64,000 bases of DNA from Hyphomicrobiales bacterium (lineage in GTDB: Bacteria > Pseudomonadota > Alphaproteobacteria > Rhizobiales > Beijerinckiaceae): contig CAKNFP010000001.1 of NCBI GenBank assembly GCA_930633525.1, positions 660,001-724,000 on the forward strand. The letters are read 5' to 3'. The notes under the pieces are model-generated. The model saw only the letters and a list, made by a program, of their open reading frames with translations, did not search any database and had not been told where the DNA came from. A program made the translations under genes and the position numbers. How positions within the stretch are numbered: position 1 is the first letter of the stretch; every line of letters begins with the position of its first letter. Shown here piece by piece: positions 44,355-53,380 of this stretch.

Positions 44355-45065
44355 ATGAGTGACATAATGACGTTCAATGTGTTGCCTGGTGCGCCGGATA
44401 TTCTCGATATCATTGAGCGATAAAAGCGGCTTTATACCGGACTTGTCTATGACATCATGGATGAAATGGGCCTGCCCAACCAGTCGCTCGCCACGGATAT
44501 CAGGCCGCTGCGGGATGACATGGTCATCGCCGGGCCGGCCTTCACCGTGCAGGGGATTGCCGACCCGACCGGTGATCCCGGGCTTCGGGAGCGGCGCATC
44601 AAGATGTTCGGGGATATGCGCCATCCCTGCATCGATGTCCGCGATTGCGGTTTTGATGCCAGGGTCGCGCATTACGGCGAGATGAATGCAGTGCTCGGTC
44701 GCGCCAAAGGCGTGACCGGGGCCGTCATCGACGGTGGAATTCGCGATAGCGGGCTTATTCTCAAGATGGGCTTTCCCTGTTTCCGCCGCTACCACTCGCC
44801 GGTCGAGGCCGTCGCGCGCTGGAGCTACTATCGCTGGCAGCAACCTATTACGTTGCGCGGCAATCTGAGCGCGACCGTCACGGTCAATCCGGGTGACTTC
44901 ATGTTCGGTGACATCGACGGGGTCCTCGTGATCCCGAAGGAACGGGCCCTGGAGGTTTTGCGGCTGGCGGAGGAACATGCCGCGACAGAGACGCGCGCCC
45001 GCGCGGATTTCGCCGATCCGGCCAACGATGCCGAGGAGGTCTACGGGCGCTACAAGAAGCTCTGA
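44355..45065 (+). pseudogene. RraA-family gene interrupted by an in-frame TAA
   Basis: The frame from ATG 44355 encodes 22 residues ending IIER, then TAA at 44421-44423, and continues in the same frame as KRLYTGLVYDIMDEMGLPNQ and a full RraA body (GAVIDGGIRDSGLI, GDFMFGDIDGVLVIP). The intact RraA protein at 37639 reads TRYERLYTG at this place, so the stop replaces what is normally Tyr (TAT/TAC to TAA, one base). The rest of the gene is undamaged, with 202 codons from ATG 44457. It is either a recent pseudogene or is translated from an internal start, which would lack the first helix. No clear ribosome site precedes either ATG. Confidence 0.65.
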
Positions 45066-45090
45066 CCTCCGATCAGCGGGGCGGCCGGTG

Positions 45091-45122
45091 AACGATCCCG
45101 GACAGTGACGTCCGGGGTCGTT
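45091..45122. terminator. Hairpin between the RraA-like gene and the GST gene
   Basis: A 13-bp stem with one G-T pair (AACGATCCCGGAC at 45091-45103, GTCCGGGGTCGTT at 45110-45122) and a 6-base loop. It lies between convergent genes, but there is no good T run, so termination strength is uncertain. Confidence 0.5.
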
Positions 45123-45158
45123 GTCGCTTTGGAAGACCGCGTCCCAATACGGGCTTTC

Positions 45159-45863
45159 TTAAGGGCGCGACGGAATTTCCAGGCCGCGCTGAACAGCCGG
45201 GCGGGCAAGGCTGCGCTCAAGCCATTGCGGCACATGCGTCAGACTGGCGTAGTCGACGAGCTCGCCCGCGCCGTAGAAGCCGACGAGATTGCGGACCCAG
45301 CCGAGAAGTGAGATGTCCGCGATGGTATACTCGCTTCCCATGATCCACGCGCGACCGGCGAGACGTGTTTCCAGCACGCCGAGCAAGCGCTTGGATTCTG
45401 CCCGATAGCGCTCGAGCGGACGTTTGTCCTCGATTTCGCGGCCAGCGAATTTGTGAAAGAAGCCCAGCTGGCCGAACATCGGCCCGACCGCGGCCATCTG
45501 GAAGAACACCCATTGAATCGTTTCGTAGCGCGCGGCCGCGTCCGTGGGCAGGAATCGGCCGGTCTTCTCCGCGAGATAGAGCAGAATGGCGCCGGACTCG
45601 AACAGGCCAAGCGGCTTGCCGCCCGGTCCGTCCGGATCGATGATCGCGGGGATCTTACCATTGGGGTTGAGCGACAGGAACTCGGGCGTCCATGTCTCGT
45701 TCTGGCCGATATTGATGGTATGCGCCTCGTAGGGCAGGCCGGTCTCTTCCAGCATGATCGAGACCTTGACGCCGTTGGGCGTCGGTAGGGAGTAAAGCTG
45801 GATACGCTCGGGATGCTGCGCCGGCCAGCGGGCAGTGATGGCAAACGTGGAAAGATCGGACAT
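45159..45863 (-). CDS. Glutathione S-transferase family, nu-class disulfide reductase-like (YfcG/YghU)
   Basis: A 234-residue GST. The thioredoxin-like N-domain carries LYSLPTPNGVKVSIMLEETGLPYE, with the Thr-Pro-Asn motif of nu-class enzymes, then NPNGKIPAIIDPDGPGG and the Glu-Ser glutathione site (LFESGAILLYLAEKTG). The all-helical C-domain has MGSEYTIADISLLGWV. Nu-class proteins reduce disulfides using glutathione. It is a single gene. Confidence 0.93.
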   Translation of the reverse strand: MSDLSTFAITARWPAQHPERIQLYSLPTPNGVKVSIMLEETGLPYEAHTINIGQNETWTPEFLSLNPNGKIPAIIDPDGPGGKPLGLFESGAILLYLAEKTGRFLPTDAAARYETIQWVFFQMAAVGPMFGQLGFFHKFAGREIEDKRPLERYRAESKRLLGVLETRLAGRAWIMGSEYTIADISLLGWVRNLVGFYGAGELVDYASLTHVPQWLERSLARPAVQRGLEIPSRP

Positions 45864-46173
45864 AAAACGCTTTCCTCGATATCAGGTGGGACAGCGCCGC
45901 TTTGGCGGCGATGATCCCTTGGGGATGATTCCTGACCGCAGTGTTGCGCCAGGCGATAGCGTGAGCAACCGCCCTGGAAACATGCCCCCGTCCTCTGTTA
46001 TGCGGCGTCGGTGGCGCAACCCGCCACGCTATGCGATCAAGTGCGTGAAAGACGTCCCGTATTTGATCGCCACATGCTCATTCTTCGATGGGATTGCGGA
46101 GTCCCTTTATTCGACATCATAGTTGGATGATCGCGTGCCAGGGAGGATGGCGCCAAAACGCCAATGCGCTGCC
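45864..46173. other. Intergenic region GST / DUF488
   Basis: About 310 bases, divergent. I see no gene and no strong palindrome or terminator. Promoters for both neighbours must lie here. Confidence 0.5.
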
Positions 46174-46569
46174 ATGACCACTATCATGACCAAGAGAATC
46201 TATGAGGCGCCGGCCTCTTCCGACGGCGCGCGAGTGCTTGTCGATCGATTGTGGCCGCGCGGCGTCAGTCGCGACGCCGCCCAACTGACGGATTGGCTCC
46301 GCGATATCGCTCCGAGCAACGAACTGCGCGAGCTGTTCCATAGCAAGCCTGAGCTCTGGGACGAGTTCTGCGAGCGCTATGCGCGGGAACTCGATGCGCA
46401 TCCTCAGGCCTTGAAGCCGTTGAAGGACCTCGTGGCGAAGGCGCCGGTCACGCTTCTCTACGCATCGCGGGAGGAGGCCCACAATAATGCGGTGGCCCTG
46501 AAGAACTACCTCGAAGGGCGGCAGAGCGAGGAGGGCGGTAGCCCCGCTGCCGACGGAAGACGAGAGTGA
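46174..46569 (+). CDS. DUF488 domain protein (YeaO-like)
   Basis: A 131-residue protein of the DUF488 family: RIYEAPASSDGARVLVDRLWPRGVSRDAAQLTDWLRDIAPS, ELWDEFCERYARELDAHP and VTLLYASREEAHNNAVALKNYL. The function of the family is not established. I chose the ATG at 46174 (MTTIMTKRIYEAP); 46186 is also possible. It is convergent with a cupin gene, with a large hairpin between them. Confidence 0.88.
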   Translation: MTTIMTKRIYEAPASSDGARVLVDRLWPRGVSRDAAQLTDWLRDIAPSNELRELFHSKPELWDEFCERYARELDAHPQALKPLKDLVAKAPVTLLYASREEAHNNAVALKNYLEGRQSEEGGSPAADGRRE

Positions 46570-46580
46570 TTGGCCGCAAA

Positions 46581-46622
46581 GTCCACGGCATTGATCAAGA
46601 GCCGTTGATCAATGCCGTGGAC
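46581..46622. terminator. Perfect 18-bp hairpin between DUF488 and cupin genes
   Basis: GTCCACGGCATTGATCAA (46581-46598) pairs perfectly with 46605-46622 around the 6-base loop GAGCCG. It lies 11 bases after the DUF488 stop and 21 bases from the cupin stop, so it probably serves both convergent genes, though neither side has a long T run (TTTGC on the minus strand). Confidence 0.6.
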
Positions 46623-46643
46623 CCTGCGGTGACGCTGGCCTGG

Positions 46644-46994
46644 TCAGTCAATGATCACGTAGATCTTGCGGACGGTCTCGATCGTCTTCCAGGTGCCGGC
46701 GAAGCCCGGCTTCATCACGAAGCTGTCGCCCGCACGGTAAGTGATGGGCTCCTTGCCGTCCTCGGTCAGCTCGATGACACCTTCGAGAATATGGCAGAAC
46801 TCATAGATATCGCTCTTCAGCATGACATTTTTGCCCGGCGTCATCTGCCAGACGCCGGTTTCCACCTTGCCGTCGATCGTGTCCTGCTCCCAGGTCGTGC
46901 AGGTGGGATCGCCTTCCAGCAGCCGATCGGGGGCGATTTTCGATATGACACCGTCGCCGAGCGCCGTGGTGGCAATGGTCTTCAGGAGGGACAT
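46644..46994 (-). CDS. Cupin-domain protein (Cupin_3/DUF861 type)
   Basis: A 116-residue single-domain cupin: TTWEQDTIDGKVETGVWQMTPGKN, then CHILEGVIELTEDGKEPITYRAGDSFVMKPGFAGTWKTIETVRKIYV, the arrangement of the (S)-ureidoglycine aminohydrolase/EutQ-like Cupin_3 group. The function is unknown; it is not adjacent to the ureide genes. Confidence 0.88.
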   Translation of the reverse strand: MSLLKTIATTALGDGVISKIAPDRLLEGDPTCTTWEQDTIDGKVETGVWQMTPGKNVMLKSDIYEFCHILEGVIELTEDGKEPITYRAGDSFVMKPGFAGTWKTIETVRKIYVIID

Positions 46995-47190
46995 GGCTTT
47001 TCCTTAAGGTTGCGAAGCGGCCGGGGAGCGGGCGAGCCGCAGCCTGGCCGGTGAAGAAGGCGCCCGTTCTCGGGCCGCAGTTGCACCATGCGCCCTATGC
47101 CTGATTCTCATCTGTCGCGATAACCTCCAAATTGCGCCCTCTGATTGCTAGCAAGCCCTATCAGGCACAAGCGACGGTCACCGGTTCGTC

Positions 47191-47676
47191 TCACAGCCGC
47201 GCCGCAAGCTCTTCCAGTTGGTCCGTGCAGCGGCCCCAGCCCTCGTGAAACCCCATACCTTCATGGGTTTCGCGATCTTCGGCCGTCCAGTGGCGGACAC
47301 GCGCGGTGTATCGTGTTTTGCCGGGAGCGCCGGCCTCGTCCTCGAAGGTCAGGATGATGGTGATGAAGGGCTTTTCTGAAGGGATCCAAGCTTCACTATA
47401 GGCATCGGTAATGACGAGCCGTTCGTTTTCGACGACTTCGAGATAAACGCCGCGGTTCGGATAATCTTCTCCGTCTGGGCTGCGCATGACGATGAAATTC
47501 GAGCCGCCGGGGCGGACATCGAGTTCAGCTTCGCTGACACTCCACGGGCGTGGTGCGAACCACTGTTTCAGGAGCGCGGGATCGGTCCAGGCACGGAAAA
47601 CGGCATGGCGGGGCGCCGCGAGCGTCCGGGAGAGCGAAAGCTCGTGGGCGGCCGGTGTCGTTGCAGTCGATGTCAT
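47191..47676 (-). CDS. SRPBCC/AHSA1-domain protein
   Basis: A 161-residue START-like protein: LSLSRTLAAPRHAVFRAWTDPALLKQWFAPRPWSV, DVRPGGSNFIVMRSPDGEDYPNRGVYLEVVENERLVITDA and the C-terminal HEGMGFHEGWGRCTDQLEELA. Such proteins bind hydrophobic ligands. The ArsR-type partner often found next to them is absent. Confidence 0.9.
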   Translation of the reverse strand: MTSTATTPAAHELSLSRTLAAPRHAVFRAWTDPALLKQWFAPRPWSVSEAELDVRPGGSNFIVMRSPDGEDYPNRGVYLEVVENERLVITDAYSEAWIPSEKPFITIILTFEDEAGAPGKTRYTARVRHWTAEDRETHEGMGFHEGWGRCTDQLEELAARL

Positions 47677-47968
47677 AACAGTGTCCTCGCTAGATCTGCT
47701 GTTTGCCTCGCAGCTGGCACATTGCGTTTCGGAATGTAAACGCTATCATTGATTCTGCCTCGGGCATCCACCGCGCCTGACTGCGCCGCGATGCGGCGAT
47801 TTTCGATTGTCCACGTACCCTGATGGGAGTGCTTTCTTCCCCCTAATAGGGATTTTGATTCATCTCCATCCTCCTCGCTTGGCACTCAACCGGGATTTGG
47901 CATGCAACCCGGATCGGGCCCCACCAACAGGCCAAGTGTTCAAGCTCCCACAGCTTCTGGGTCTTCCT

Positions 47969-48640
47969 ATGGCAACGATTGTTATTACGGGCTGCGATAC
48001 TGGTCTAGGCGTTGAATTCGCGAGGCAATATGTGGCCGAGGGCCACCGTGTCCATGCTACATGTCTCGATCCGCGGTCCGCTGATGAGACGCGGGGGATC
48101 GCTGGTGACATCACGGTGTCGAAACTCGATGTCACCGATCACGCGGCGATCGAAGCTTTCGCAGAAAGCCTTGGCGGTGCGCCTGTCGATATTCTTTTGA
48201 GCAACGCGGGGATCGGCAGGCCACACCCGCCGTTCGGAGAGACGGACTATTCAAACTGGCGGCGTATTCTTGAAACGAACCTGATCGGCCCGATGAAGCT
48301 CGCGGAATGCCTTGTCGAGAACGTCGCCGCCAGCGAACTGAAGACTATGGCTTTCGTGTCGAGCCGCATGGGGTCGATCACGCTCAACAATTCGGGCGGC
48401 TCCTATGCTTATCGGTCCAGCAAGGCGGGCCTGAACATGGTCGTCAAGACGCTGGCGGTCGACCTTGCGCCGCGTCATATCAGCGTGATCGCCCTGCATC
48501 CGGGCTGGGCCGCGACCGAACCCGGCGGGCGCGTGCCGGTGGCCGAAAGCGTTTCCGGAATGCGTGGCGTACTGCACCGAGCCGGCCGGCACCATACCGG
48601 CATCTTCCAGACCTATCACGACCAACCTTTGCCCTGGTAA
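47969..48640 (+). CDS. SDR-family oxidoreductase
   Basis: A 223-residue short-chain dehydrogenase: coenzyme motif ITGCDTGLGVEFARQY (TGxxxGxG), LSNAGI, catalytic Ser in AFVSSRMGS and YAYRSSKAGLN (YxxxK), followed by ALHPGWAATE. It uses NAD(P). The frame is open from 47807, but only the part from ATG 47969 is family-like. Its stop is 4 bases before the lactonase gene, suggesting that it makes or reduces the lactone substrate. Confidence 0.92.
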   Translation: MATIVITGCDTGLGVEFARQYVAEGHRVHATCLDPRSADETRGIAGDITVSKLDVTDHAAIEAFAESLGGAPVDILLSNAGIGRPHPPFGETDYSNWRRILETNLIGPMKLAECLVENVAASELKTMAFVSSRMGSITLNNSGGSYAYRSSKAGLNMVVKTLAVDLAPRHISVIALHPGWAATEPGGRVPVAESVSGMRGVLHRAGRHHTGIFQTYHDQPLPW

Positions 48641-48644
48641 GGCC

Positions 48645-49538
48645 ATGACGGATAGTCCTGAAATAGAAGTCGTCGTCGACCGTCGACACCAGCTCGGGGA
48701 GTGCCCTTGCTGGCATGCGGAGGAGGGCGCGCTCTACTGGGTGGATGCGTTGCGTCCGGCCTTGCACAGACTGGGCGCCGATGGCGAGATCTCCACCTGG
48801 CAAATGCCGGCGGTGATCGGCTCCTTTGGCTTCCGCGACAAGGGTGGCATCGTGGCCGCTCTACAGACGGGCTTCGCGCTAGTTGAGCTCGTCGACGACC
48901 GCGGTACGAGTTTCGTGAAGCGTCTTGTCGATCCGGAGCCGGAGCGGCCTCTCAACATCCTCAACGATGGCAAATGCGACAGGCGCGGGCGTTTCTGGTG
49001 CGGTTCGCGTGATGCAGATCTCGCCCATCCAACAGGCGCGCTTTATCGCCTGGACGACTGCGCCCATGTTTCCTGCATGGATCGGGGCTTCATCGTCTCC
49101 AATGGAATAGCCTTCGCCCCTGATGATCGCACGTTCTACTTCGCGGACAGCCGCGCCGAGTCCGTTTTTGCCTATGATTTCGATATTGACGAAGGGGTGA
49201 TTTCGAACCGACGCCTGTTTTTCTCGACCAAGGATATTCCAGGCCGTTGTGATGGCGCGACCGTCGACAGCGAGGGGTTCTATTGGTGCGCGCTCGTCCA
49301 CGGCGGGCAGATCGCGCGGGTCGATCCGAAGGGCCGTTTCGACCGCCTCATCGATTTACCCGTCAAGCATCCCACGATGTGTGCCTTTGGCGGGCCGGAC
49401 CTTGATATCCTTTACGTGACGAGCGCGGCATCGATGGTTCCGGAGGCCGAGCGTGCCAGCGTCGTCCACGCAGGTGCTGTCTTTGCAGTGCATGGCTTGG
49501 GCGTTCGCGGCCTACCGGAACCGAAATTCGCAGGCTGA
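48645..49538 (+). CDS. SMP-30/gluconolactonase family lactonase
   Basis: A 297-residue six-bladed beta-propeller of the SMP-30 family. Visible metal-site segments: LGECPCWHAEEGALYWVD (Glu), ILNDGKCDRRGRFWCGS (Asn/Asp), FIVSNGIAFAPDDRTFYFADS (Asn) and PGRCDGATVDSEGFYWCALVHGGQI (Asp). It would hydrolyse a sugar lactone to the aldonate. I chose the ATG at 48645, close behind the SDR gene. Confidence 0.93.
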   Translation: MTDSPEIEVVVDRRHQLGECPCWHAEEGALYWVDALRPALHRLGADGEISTWQMPAVIGSFGFRDKGGIVAALQTGFALVELVDDRGTSFVKRLVDPEPERPLNILNDGKCDRRGRFWCGSRDADLAHPTGALYRLDDCAHVSCMDRGFIVSNGIAFAPDDRTFYFADSRAESVFAYDFDIDEGVISNRRLFFSTKDIPGRCDGATVDSEGFYWCALVHGGQIARVDPKGRFDRLIDLPVKHPTMCAFGGPDLDILYVTSAASMVPEAERASVVHAGAVFAVHGLGVRGLPEPKFAG

Positions 49539-49539
49539 T

Positions 49540-49944
49540 TCAGGCGCCGCCTGAGAGTACGAGCGGCTCCTGCAGCTGTGTATCCTGGGATTGGAACAAC
49601 AGCCGGATCGGCTTGCGCTGGGACGTGCCCACGCCGGGCTTTGCGGCGCTGATCTGGATATGATGGGACGGGTTGTCGGTGAAGACGAACCGTCCGTCGG
49701 GCCCGCTCGTGGTGTGGCTCTTTTCACGGAAGGTGGTGAAAGTGAAAGTCCACAGCGTCACGTCCGCGCCGGCGACGGGCTTGCCGGCGGCATCCACCAC
49801 GGTGCCTTCTACCAATCCGTTGTTGTGCGCATTCGCGTAGAGGTCCCACGCGCCCGCGATGAGAGCGATGATGAGTGGCGTCAGCACGAAGCGATTGAGC
49901 AACCACTTGCGCCAGCGGGGGCGTTGAAAATCCTCATCTTCCAC
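49540..49944 (-). CDS. Membrane-anchored protein with carboxypeptidase-regulatory-like domain
   Basis: A 134-residue protein. One membrane helix (about residues 18-36, RFVLTPLIIALIAGAWDLYA) follows a charged cytoplasmic start and is followed by a small beta-sandwich: GLVEGTVVDAAGKPVAGADVTLWTF, then TSGPDGRFVFTDNPSHHIQISAAKPG. The domain would lie in the periplasm. It is the last gene of the sugar importer operon, 9 bases after the second permease. The function is unknown; a ligand-binding or accessory role for the importer is a guess. Confidence 0.75.
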   Translation of the reverse strand: MEDEDFQRPRWRKWLLNRFVLTPLIIALIAGAWDLYANAHNNGLVEGTVVDAAGKPVAGADVTLWTFTFTTFREKSHTTSGPDGRFVFTDNPSHHIQISAAKPGVGTSQRKPIRLLFQSQDTQLQEPLVLSGGA

Positions 49945-49953
49945 GATGCGACC

Positions 49954-50766
49954 TCATCCCTTGGTGGCGCCGGATGTGAGCCCCTGAATGAATTCCTTCT
50001 GCGCCAGGAGGAAAAGCAGGATGCCGGGTGCGAGAACCATCACACAGAAAGCATAGAGCGCGCCCGTCGTATCCTCCTGGTAGGACAGGAAGCGCGAGAG
50101 GCCGAGCGGCAAGGTCTGCATGTCGGCGGATCGTGTCATGATCAATGGCCAGAGGAAGTTGTTCCACGACCAGATGAATGACAGGATGATATTGGTCGCC
50201 ATGGCGGATTTGGCGAGCGGCATCATGACTTTCCAGATAATGCGCCACTCGGACAGACCGTCGATCTTGGCGGCATCGATCAGGGACTTCGGCACCGCAT
50301 CGAAACTCGCCTTGAAGACGAAGATGCAGATGATTGTCGAAAATTGCGGCAGCGCAAGACCCAGGTATGAGTCCAGCAGGCCGAGCTTGCCTGTGATGAG
50401 ATACGCCGGAATGATCGTGGCCTGGAACGGCACCATCATGCAGGAGAGAAACAGCATCAGGACGAGGTTCTTGCCGCGAAAGCCCCGCGTCAGCGCATAG
50501 CCGGCCATCGCATTGAAGACGACATTGGCGGCGATCGTCAGGACGGACACGATCACGCTGTTCAGGAAATAGCGCGCGAAGGGGATCGCATACCAGACAT
50601 CGACGTAATAGAAGATGTGCGGATTGCGCGGAATGATATTCGGCGGATAGGTGAAGATGTTCTCGCCAGATACGGATGTCTTGAACACCCAGTAAAATGG
50701 CACGAGCATGATGAAGCTCACGGCGAGCAGGATGAGGTGGATTGGCCAGCGGGGGTAACGAAGCAT
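49954..50766 (-). CDS. Carbohydrate ABC permease (MalG family)
   Basis: A 270-residue permease with six hydrophobic helices and the coupling loop IDAAKIDGLSEWRIIWKVMMPLAKSAMATN, typical of MalG/UgpE. Its ATG overlaps the stop of the MalF-type gene by one base (TGATG). Confidence 0.94.
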   Translation of the reverse strand: MLRYPRWPIHLILLAVSFIMLVPFYWVFKTSVSGENIFTYPPNIIPRNPHIFYYVDVWYAIPFARYFLNSVIVSVLTIAANVVFNAMAGYALTRGFRGKNLVLMLFLSCMMVPFQATIIPAYLITGKLGLLDSYLGLALPQFSTIICIFVFKASFDAVPKSLIDAAKIDGLSEWRIIWKVMMPLAKSAMATNIILSFIWSWNNFLWPLIMTRSADMQTLPLGLSRFLSYQEDTTGALYAFCVMVLAPGILLFLLAQKEFIQGLTSGATKG

Positions 50767-51704
50767 CAGTCCCGCTCCACCGCACCTGCATTGCCGCCCG
50801 AAAAGCGATTGGCCGCCCAGGCAATGGCAATGAGCAAAATGAAGAAGACCACCGTCACAGCGGCCGCATAATCGAACCGTGTCTGCACGAAACCGAGCTT
50901 ATAGATGTAGGTGACGAGGATTTCCGTGGCGCGGCCCGGCCCGCCGCCGGTCATCACATAGACGAGGTCGAAGCTCGTGACGGAATTGAGCATCCCGATG
51001 ACGAAGCACAGAAAGATCGAGGGCTTCAGCAACGGCAAGGTGATGCGCAGGAAGCGGCGGAAGGCGTTGGCGCCGTCAATCTCGGCCGCCTCATAGAGGT
51101 TGCTGGGGATATTCTGCAATCCCGTGAGCAGAATGATCATGTAGAAGCCGAGCATCTGCCAGATATTGGCGGCGATGACCGATGGCAGCGCCCAGGTGAA
51201 GGAGTTGAGAAACTGGATCGGCGAGTCGACGAGATGGAGCGAGCGTGCGACATAGTTGATCAGGCCGACGCGCTCATCGAACATCCACCGCCAGATAATG
51301 GCAACAGCCACCGTCATCAGCGGGTAGGACAGGAAGATCGCCGTCCGATAGACATCCCTGCCGCGGATATCTGCATTGACCAGAAGCGCCAGCGCCAAAG
51401 CGATCGCGATACCGATGGGCGCCGATCCGATGATGTAGAGCGTGTTCAAGAGCGATTGCCAGAACACCTCGTCGGTCAGCATCTCGTCGTAATTCTCGAA
51501 GCCGATCCAGACCGCGGGCCGCAACGGTGACCATGCCTGGAAGGATAAGATGACGTTCCAGGCGAGCGGAAGGATGCGGTAGAGCAGAAAGATCAATAAC
51601 GACGGGGCAAGAAAGCACCAGATCAGGACGGCTTGCCGGGTGTTCTTCCGGGTGATGAAGAATGATCGGTAGTCCCGCCCCGCTTCTGCAACCGCTGTGG
51701 CCAT
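50766..51704 (-). CDS. Carbohydrate ABC permease (MalF family)
   Basis: A 312-residue permease. It shows VLIWCFLAPSLLIFLLYRILP and the coupling loop LYEAAEIDGANAFRRFLRITLPLLKP, as in UgpA/MalF. It is the second gene of the importer operon, 84 bases after the binding-protein gene. Confidence 0.94.
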   Translation of the reverse strand: MATAVAEAGRDYRSFFITRKNTRQAVLIWCFLAPSLLIFLLYRILPLAWNVILSFQAWSPLRPAVWIGFENYDEMLTDEVFWQSLLNTLYIIGSAPIGIAIALALALLVNADIRGRDVYRTAIFLSYPLMTVAVAIIWRWMFDERVGLINYVARSLHLVDSPIQFLNSFTWALPSVIAANIWQMLGFYMIILLTGLQNIPSNLYEAAEIDGANAFRRFLRITLPLLKPSIFLCFVIGMLNSVTSFDLVYVMTGGGPGRATEILVTYIYKLGFVQTRFDYAAAVTVVFFILLIAIAWAANRFSGGNAGAVERD

Positions 51705-51788
51705 TACGTCTTTCCGCTTGTCACGCTATATCGACCGAGGCCAGCTTCCCGCGGGCGGCGGGAAGCTGCATTTGGCAAGACGCGTCTG

Positions 51789-53039
51789 TCAGGAGCGTCG
51801 CATTACACGTGTGACCGCGCGCTCGGCGTCCGCCAGGGCCGTTTTCGGATCCTTCCGGCCGAGCACCGCGTTCTGGATCTCGGGCCAGAACGCGTCCTTG
51901 ACCTGCGCGTCATTGGGCAGAGGCCAGTTGCCGGTCATCTTGTCCGTATGCTCGATCTGTGTCTGGAGCACAGTATGAGCGAGCGGATCCTCGGTCTTCA
52001 TCTTGGCCAGGACCGAATTGTCGGCCTCGATATTGCCGGTGAGGATGCGCCGGTTCTGCGCAAATTTCGTCGCCCATTTGTTGCCCGTCATGTGCTTGAT
52101 GAGCGACCAGGCGAGTTCGGGGTTCTTCGAGGACTTTGAAATGACGAAAGCGTGGTTGGTCGGCGTGGACCAGTTGCCCGGCGCCTGCGTCGCGCCAAGC
52201 GTGTCCGGGTTGACCCACGGACCCTGGCCCTTGACGAAGAAATACGAGGCCGAATGCGCCTGGAGCATGCCGACATTGCCGGCCGCAAAGGCGCCGTTTG
52301 GCTCGACCCAGCGTCCCGTCCAGGCGATCTTGTTGATGCCTCCGGAAGCGGTCGCCTTGGCGAGCTTCTCGAGCACGGCGGCGGTTTCGGGCGTGTTAAA
52401 AGCCGGTGTGCGCATGTCCGGTTTTAGGAGCTCGACGCCGTTCATCCGCATCAGCGGCCAGTAGAGCCAGTCGAAATTCAGGGTCAGGAAGCCCGTCTTC
52501 TCGCCCTTCGCCATGGCTTCGGAGAATTTAATGATCTCGTCGAACGACTGCGGTGGAGCCGATAGTCCGGCCTCCTTGAACATCGTCTTGTTATAATAGA
52601 GCAGGGTCTTGGCGACATAGAACGGAATGGCGAATTGCTTCTTGTCGTAGACAAAGCCCGAGAGGTAGTCCGGGTTATAGAGCTTCGCGACAGCCGGTTC
52701 CTTCTCCAGCAGCGGCGACATATCGAGGAGCGCTCCGTTGGCGGCCCATTCCACCCAGATCATCCCCTGGAGATCAACGATGTCAGGCGCCGTGCCCGCG
52801 ACCAGTTGCGTCTGGTAAAAGGCCGGAAGCTCGGGGCCCTTCTTGTCCAGCCATTCGATCTCGACGCCGGGATTATCCTTGATGAAATCCGCGAACTGTT
52901 CTTTGAAGAACGCTTCCTGGTCCGCGATATTCCAGGTCAGCATGCTGATTTTCTTGTTGGATTGCGCCCTCAGATAGGCGGGGGCGGCCAGCACACCCGC
53001 CATCGCCAGTCCGCCTTTGATCACTGTCCTGCGATCCAT
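51789..53039 (-). CDS. Carbohydrate ABC substrate-binding protein (MalE/UgpB type)
   Basis: A 416-residue extracellular solute-binding protein, family 1. The leader MDRRTVIKGGLAMAGVLAAP has twin arginines (DRRTVIK), pointing to Tat export. The mature part has ISMLTWNIADQEAFFKEQFADF and NHAFVISKSSKNPELAWSLIKHMTG. It is the first gene of the importer operon and is divergent from the dehydratase gene. The substrate is probably a sugar or sugar acid processed by the enzymes of the region. Confidence 0.93.
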   Translation of the reverse strand: MDRRTVIKGGLAMAGVLAAPAYLRAQSNKKISMLTWNIADQEAFFKEQFADFIKDNPGVEIEWLDKKGPELPAFYQTQLVAGTAPDIVDLQGMIWVEWAANGALLDMSPLLEKEPAVAKLYNPDYLSGFVYDKKQFAIPFYVAKTLLYYNKTMFKEAGLSAPPQSFDEIIKFSEAMAKGEKTGFLTLNFDWLYWPLMRMNGVELLKPDMRTPAFNTPETAAVLEKLAKATASGGINKIAWTGRWVEPNGAFAAGNVGMLQAHSASYFFVKGQGPWVNPDTLGATQAPGNWSTPTNHAFVISKSSKNPELAWSLIKHMTGNKWATKFAQNRRILTGNIEADNSVLAKMKTEDPLAHTVLQTQIEHTDKMTGNWPLPNDAQVKDAFWPEIQNAVLGRKDPKTALADAERAVTRVMRRS

Positions 53040-53254
53040 CCCGTCCTCCCTCGAATTTTGTTATCCGGCTTTGCTGTGGCAACACGCGCCTTCACGCTCT
53101 GAGAATGCATCCCCGCTTCAAGGCGTTACGCAATCGATATGCAAACATCCCACAACGGCCGCTTGATCGGCCGGGTTTGCTTCAATCCCCTTTGCAAGAG
53201 CGTATGACGTGTTCTTCTGGTTGCCAATGCTCATTCTTCGGTTGATGATAGCGG

Positions 53255-53272
53255 TTGCAAACGCGTGGTCAA
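53255..53272. promoter_or_regulatory. LacI-like operator candidate
   Basis: TTGCAAACGCGTGGTCAA has a central CG and TTG/CAA ends with 6 of 9 symmetric positions, the usual layout of LacI-family sites. It lies in the divergent control region. Confidence 0.4.
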
Positions 53273-53380
53273 GCGCTCAACCGTAGCGCGCCGGTTCTTA
53301 TTGTAAGAGGCTTTGTTTTCACGCAGTTATTAGGGTTATGAGCACGCTTCGATCGCCGTGATCGGCTGAAATGCAAGCGA

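Noticed and set aside
47677..47968. Possible longer SDR protein or small RNA upstream of the SDR gene
   Set aside because: The upstream part of the frame shows no homology or ribosome site, and I see no promoter-terminator pair for an RNA.
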